Both the position numbers and the translations under genes were made by a program. The notes below the pieces were generated by a model, which was given only the letters and a program-made list of their open reading frames with translations, made no database searches and had not been told where the DNA came from. A stretch of DNA of 64,000 bases, taken from the NCBI RefSeq assembly GCF_012396365.1, contig NZ_JAAXPG010000019.1:62001-126000 (forward strand), written 5' to 3'. This DNA comes from Nocardiopsis alborubida (GTDB lineage: Bacteria > Actinomycetota > Actinomycetes > Streptosporangiales > Streptosporangiaceae). This document shows positions 60,306-64,000 of this stretch, in pieces. The stretch's first letter is position 1. Each line of letters begins with the position of its first letter.

Positions 60306-61937
60306 ATGTACTGCGACCAGTGCGGCACCCGTCTGCCCGCCGTCGCCAACTCCTGTACCGCCTGCGGCGCGGCACCGCCTCCGTCCGCGCCGCGCACACG
60401 GAGCAGGTCGGCGTCGCGTCGCGCTGCGTCCCGCACCGTCGACGACGCCCCGGCCCCGCCCTGGTCGCTGACACGCTCCTCACCGGAGTCGCCGGGGGAG
60501 GGGGCGACACGGGAGCCCGGGGGCGACACCGGCGGCTACACGGGGCTCTCCCACGTCGCTGAGTCCGGCCCTGATCCGGTTTCCCGCTCGGGTTCGTCCC
60601 ACCGCGTCGACCCGGATTCCGGCCCCGCCCCGGAGCCGCCACGCCTTCGGCGCTCCACACCCGGCCCCGCGGGGCCTCGTCCGCGTACGGTCTCGGCACC
60701 CGAGGAGGGCCTGACCGGGCGGCCCCGGACTGAGCGGGCCCGGGCCGAACGAACCGGGGACGGACGGTCCGCGACACTGCGCGACGCGCCCCGTCCTGCC
60801 GGGCGCGGACCGGCACGGCTGCGCGACAACGCGGCGGGCAACGCGGTCGCACTGCTCGCGGCCTGGTTCAACCTGCCCCTCGCCGTGTTCCTGACCGCTG
60901 TCGGCACGGTCTTCGGCGCGGTCGGCGGACTCGTCTCCGGTACGTTCGCCGGCGCCGGGGTGCTGCGCCAGCTCAACACGGTCTTCGCGTGGATCCTGCC
61001 GCTGCCCGTGAGCATGGACGACCTGCTGCCCACCGCGGCCGTCCAGATCGGCGGAACCGTCGGCGCGCTGCTCGGAGCGGTCAGCGGCGGCGCCACGATG
61101 GCCTTCCACGTCTTGGTCTCGCCGTGGCTCCTGCTGTGGGAGGCCGATCCCGCCTGGCCGTTCGCCCTCGCCGTCGGCCAGGTCGTCACCGCCCTGGCCG
61201 TCGCCTCCGCCTACGTCGCCTACTGCGGCGCCGCCGAACCCGCGAGGCTGCGCGTCTCCGGTGCCCGCCGCCCCAGCCGCCGCGAGGCCGAACTGCTGGA
61301 ACCGGTGGTCGCCCGTGCGGCGGCCCGCATGGGCCTGGACCGTCCCCCCAAGCTCCTCGTCGACGACAGCCGTGAGCCCAACGCCTACGCGGGGATCCGG
61401 CACATCGTCGTCAACCGCGGCCTGCTCGACGTCCTGGGGCACGACGCCGACGCCGTCGCCGGGGTGATCGCCCACGAGGTCGCCCACCACAAGCACGGAG
61501 ACGCCGTCAGCCTCGCATGGAACCGGGGCATCGCCTGGCCGGTCTTCCTCGTCCACGAGCTCGCTCACCGGGCCCAGGTCTCCGCCGTGTACTGGACCTT
61601 CCTCCTCGCCCTGGTGCGCGTCCTGCTGTGGAGCGTGACCGTCACCGTTCGCCTCCTGGTCATGCCGGTCAACGCCCGGCACTGGAGGCGCGCCGAACTG
61701 CGCGCCGACGCCGAGGCGCGGGCCGCCGGGTACGGCCCGGGGCTGTACACCGCTCTGGCCAGGCTCGGCGAGGGCTTCGACGGGGCCCGTAGCGGCTGGG
61801 ACGCGGCCGTCCTGGCCACCCACCCGCCTACCGAACTGCGTCTGGAACGCCTGGAGACACCGGGGGCGCACCATCCGCTCCACCGCACCGGGGCGCCGCT
61901 CACCAGCGGTCTCCGCTCCCAGCTGCTCAAGGACTGA
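60306..61937 (+). CDS. Zinc-ribbon M48 family metalloprotease
   Basis: A 543-residue membrane protease. Residues 1-22 form a zinc ribbon (Cys3-x2-Cys6 and Cys17-x2-Cys20). A disordered Arg/Pro/Ser segment follows to about 175, then several transmembrane helices (180-310). The protease domain has His390-Glu391-Val-Ala-His394-His and a later Glu-Leu-Arg-Ala-Asp-Ala-Glu-Ala zinc ligand motif. HtpX-like enzymes degrade misfolded membrane proteins. It is 5 bases from the coupling ATPase gene, so both are in one operon, which raises the possibility of a role in the apparatus. GGAGAA precedes the ATG. Confidence 0.85.
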   Translation: MYCDQCGTRLPAVANSCTACGAAPPPSAPRTRSRSASRRAASRTVDDAPAPPWSLTRSSPESPGEGATREPGGDTGGYTGLSHVAESGPDPVSRSGSSHRVDPDSGPAPEPPRLRRSTPGPAGPRPRTVSAPEEGLTGRPRTERARAERTGDGRSATLRDAPRPAGRGPARLRDNAAGNAVALLAAWFNLPLAVFLTAVGTVFGAVGGLVSGTFAGAGVLRQLNTVFAWILPLPVSMDDLLPTAAVQIGGTVGALLGAVSGGATMAFHVLVSPWLLLWEADPAWPFALAVGQVVTALAVASAYVAYCGAAEPARLRVSGARRPSRREAELLEPVVARAAARMGLDRPPKLLVDDSREPNAYAGIRHIVVNRGLLDVLGHDADAVAGVIAHEVAHHKHGDAVSLAWNRGIAWPVFLVHELAHRAQVSAVYWTFLLALVRVLLWSVTVTVRLLVMPVNARHWRRAELRADAEARAAGYGPGLYTALARLGEGFDGARSGWDAAVLATHPPTELRLERLETPGAHHPLHRTGAPLTSGLRSQLLKD

Positions 61938-61942
61938 ACTCC

Positions 61943-63319
61943 ATGACCGAGACCTTCGCACCCGTCCCACCGGTCCGGTTGGACCTTCGCGACCGCGTGT
62001 ACCTGGGCCTTGATCCGGCCGACGGGTACAAGCGGGTGTGGTCCTCCCCCGCGGATTCCGTCGGCGTGGTCGGCCCTCCCCGCTACGGCAAGACCTCCGG
62101 GATCATCATCCCCACTCTCCTGTACTGGGCCGGGCCCGTCGTCAGCACCACCACACGGGGCGACGTCCTGCGGTTCTGCGGGGACCGGCGCCGCCGGATC
62201 GCGGCCCCGGGCGGACGGGTGTACGTCTACGACCCCTTCGACAGCGAGGGGTTCGGCACGATGCGGTGGTCCCCGCTGGCCGGGTGTGGGGACCCGTCGG
62301 TGTGCTACCGGCGGGTGCAGGCGATGACGGCCGCCGCCGGAGGGCTCTCCGACGGGGAGCACTGGCGAGGCGGAGCCGCGCTTGTCCTGCGCGGCCTGTT
62401 CCACGCGGCGGCACTGTCAGGGGCGCCGATGGCCGAGGTCCGCCGGTGGCTGGCCGCCCAGGAGACCCGGCGCCCCGCACAGGTCCTGCGCGACCATCCG
62501 GGGGCGGCTCCCGGATGGGCGGACGACCTGGAGTCCGTGCAGCTGCTGGGTGAGCGCGAACGCGGATCGTTCTACTCGGTGGCCCGCAACTGCCTGGACG
62601 CCACCGCCGAGCCCAAGGTCCTGGACTCCTGCTCGGCCGTCGACCTGGACATCGACGCGTTCCTGGACACCAACTCCACCCTGTTCATCGTCGGACCGAG
62701 CCACTACCAGGCCGTGGTGGCGCCCATGGTCGTGGGACTGGTGGACGCGATCGCCCAGCGTGCGGCCGAGCGGGCCGCGGCTCGGGGAGGGCGCCTGGAC
62801 CCGCCGCTCCTGCTGGCCCTGGACGAGGTCGCCAACATCGCGCCGCTGCCGAGTCTGCCCGCTCTGGTGTCCGAGGGCGGAGGCCGGGGCGTGGTCACGC
62901 TGTGGGCGGCCCAGTCACTCGCCCAGCTGCGGGCCAGGTACGGCGCGGACGAGCAGCAGGCCGTCCTGACCGCCACGACCGCCAAGGTCGTCTACGGAGG
63001 CATGTCCAACGAGGCCGACCTGCGCAACGTGTCGTCCTGGGGAGGGGAGACGCGGCAGACAGACGTGACGACCCACGGAGGAGGCGCGTTCCCGGGGCCC
63101 GGGCCCGCTCTTCCCGCGGTCATCCAGCCCGACCCGGCCCGCCAGTACTCCCTGAGCCCGGCCTACCGTCCCGCGCTGCCGTTGGAGGCCATCCAGCGGA
63201 TGCCGCCGCACAACGCGTGGCTGTGGTGGCGGTCCGAGCCGCCGCTGCACGTGGAGACCCGGCCGGCCGGCCTCATCGAGGAGTACCGGCGGGTCAGCGG
63301 CTACACCCCGAAGCCATGA
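61943..63319 (+). CDS. VirD4/TraG-type coupling ATPase
   Basis: A 458-residue ATPase. Walker A is Gly44-Pro-Pro-Arg-Tyr-Gly-Lys50-Thr-Ser and Walker B is Leu-Leu-Leu-Ala-Leu-Asp294-Glu295-Val-Ala-Asn, followed by Ser-Glu-Gly-Gly-Gly-Arg-Gly and Trp-Ala-Ala-Gln-Ser, the TraM-recognition region of VirD4/TraG/TraD proteins. Coupling proteins recognise substrates and hand them to the T4SS channel. Unlike most, no N-terminal transmembrane helix is present; it may rely on the neighbour encoded at 63316 for anchoring. It overlaps that gene by ATGA. Confidence 0.87.
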   Translation: MTETFAPVPPVRLDLRDRVYLGLDPADGYKRVWSSPADSVGVVGPPRYGKTSGIIIPTLLYWAGPVVSTTTRGDVLRFCGDRRRRIAAPGGRVYVYDPFDSEGFGTMRWSPLAGCGDPSVCYRRVQAMTAAAGGLSDGEHWRGGAALVLRGLFHAAALSGAPMAEVRRWLAAQETRRPAQVLRDHPGAAPGWADDLESVQLLGERERGSFYSVARNCLDATAEPKVLDSCSAVDLDIDAFLDTNSTLFIVGPSHYQAVVAPMVVGLVDAIAQRAAERAAARGGRLDPPLLLALDEVANIAPLPSLPALVSEGGGRGVVTLWAAQSLAQLRARYGADEQQAVLTATTAKVVYGGMSNEADLRNVSSWGGETRQTDVTTHGGGAFPGPGPALPAVIQPDPARQYSLSPAYRPALPLEAIQRMPPHNAWLWWRSEPPLHVETRPAGLIEEYRRVSGYTPKP

Positions 63320-64000
63320 CCGGGTACCGCCGTCCGTGTCCGGACTGCGGGACCGCCGCCGCCCGCCGCGAGTCCGTGTTCTGTGTGGGGTGCGGTGCGC
63401 GTCTGCCGGAGAGGCGCCGCGGATGGTGGGCCGGGCGCCGCGCCCGGTGGACCGCGGCCGCGGTGTGCGCGGTTCTGCTGGTGGCTGCTCTGGTACGGGT
63501 GCCCGCCTCGCTGACCGCCGATCCGAGTGCTCCGGTGGAGGAACTCGTCACGGCCCTGGAGGAGCACGACACCGAGAGGCTGTTCGCCATGGTGGGGTTC
63601 GACGTCGGTGACGCGGACTCCTTCGCCGGGCTCCGGTCGGCGCGGGCCCACGGACTGCTGGGGCCCGACGCCCTGACCGAGGGCTACGAGCCTCCGGACG
63701 TCCGCTTGGGCGAAAGCCGCGGGACACCCGATCCCGCGACCGGAGACACCGGACGTGCACGCGGACCGCAGTCGCATTCCACGCCGGTGACCTTCGAGGA
63801 CGACTGGACGGTGCGTGTCCTGACGGACCGCTCGGACACGGGGTGGATCCGGGACTGGGAACTGCGTGAGGAGACGGCACTGCCCGCCGTCCTGGGTGGG
63901 ATCACCCTGCCGTACACACCGGCCGGGCCTCTGGTCATCGCCGGGGTGAGGTTCGAACCCACCGGGTCGGATCGCGTCCCGGGGGCGCGCAACCGTGCCG
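63316..64000 (+). CDS. Zinc-ribbon, single-pass membrane protein (partial, runs off window)
   Basis: The frame is open from ATG 63316, overlapping the previous stop by ATGA, to the right edge (228 codons). Residues 1-28 form a zinc ribbon (Cys8-x2-Cys11, Cys23-x2-Cys26), a transmembrane helix is at about 46-62, and an exported domain follows with Thr-Phe-Glu-Asp-Asp-Trp-Thr-Val-Arg-Val near 160 and Gly-Val-Arg-Phe near 213. The stop codon is outside the window. The zinc-ribbon/membrane layout matches that of the M48 protease three genes earlier, suggesting common assembly. I recognise no family. Confidence 0.65.
   Translation, partial: MTGYRRPCPDCGTAAARRESVFCVGCGARLPERRRGWWAGRRARWTAAAVCAVLLVAALVRVPASLTADPSAPVEELVTALEEHDTERLFAMVGFDVGDADSFAGLRSARAHGLLGPDALTEGYEPPDVRLGESRGTPDPATGDTGRARGPQSHSTPVTFEDDWTVRVLTDRSDTGWIRDWELREETALPAVLGGITLPYTPAGPLVIAGVRFEPTGSDRVPGARNRA

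Noticed and set aside
63948..63980. tRNA T-loop-like GGTTCGAACCC
   Set aside because: It is inside a coding frame and no acceptor, D or anticodon arm can be built around it.
1..64000. CRISPR array, rRNA or intact insertion sequence
   Set aside because: No regularly spaced repeats with unique spacers, no rRNA-like conserved blocks and no complete transposase were seen on either strand.

Overview
The window is very GC-rich, with G or C at most third codon positions, and it is densely coding. Gene families and order point to a filamentous actinobacterium of the Nocardiopsis/Streptosporangiales type: glpX beside a DUF4245 gene, the ispH - xseA - xseB - DUF6542 - rmuC - ychF neighbourhood, a DUF397/XRE-DUF5753/histidine-kinase-like ATPase cluster, an ectoine hydroxylase, and several genes whose -10 box lies only 6-9 bases before the start codon. 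The genus is inferred. No rRNA, tRNA or CRISPR array was seen.

Bases 1-1007 hold the end of an unrecognised gene and a scar where a deleted IS605-type tnpB fragment meets the tail of an ABC-2 permease. Bases 1008-16543 are a chromosomal housekeeping block: DUF3352 protein, glpX, TetR regulator, DUF4245 protein, a MerR-thioredoxin pair, ispH, a putative lipid-droplet-type protein, a DUF3060 lipoprotein, exonuclease VII, rmuC, a hydrolase, an FkbM methyltransferase and ychF. A truncated YoeB toxin and an acyltransferase follow.

Bases 17934-41506 carry most of a type IV secretion or conjugation-like apparatus, broken into blocks with other genes between. Block A (17934-23708) has a TcpC-like protein, a small membrane protein and a 1471-residue fusion of a TcpE-like membrane segment, a long disordered region and a MinD-like domain whose P-loop lacks the usual lysine. 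Block B (26316-28796, perhaps with 29067-30101) has the VirB4-like ATPase. Block C (36521-41506) has a VirB6/TrbL-like membrane protein, a VirB8/TcpC-like protein, a transglycosylase-NlpC/P60 wall hydrolase and an anchored unknown protein. Blocks A and C begin with closely similar promoter regions, which suggests common control. Ectoine hydroxylase, an exported HNH protein, a Ser/Thr kinase and other unlinked genes lie between them. At the right end (59575-64000) are a DUF4913 protein, a zinc-ribbon M48 protease, a VirD4/TraG-type coupling ATPase and a zinc-ribbon membrane protein, preceded by a zeta-type toxin pair. No relaxase, integrase or attachment site is visible, so this may be a resident chromosomal system rather than an intact mobile element.

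Bases 41585-58298 are mixed accessory DNA: thymidine kinase, a NaChBac-like channel with a possibly calcium-type filter, the DUF397/XRE/ATPase regulatory trio, a wrecked type ISP restriction enzyme (two nonsense codons and loss of the methyltransferase domain), a lower-GC operon of a WXG100-like small protein, an 818-residue protein and a beta-propeller lipoprotein, and three tandem STM4015-type leucine-rich paralogues with near-identical upstream regions.
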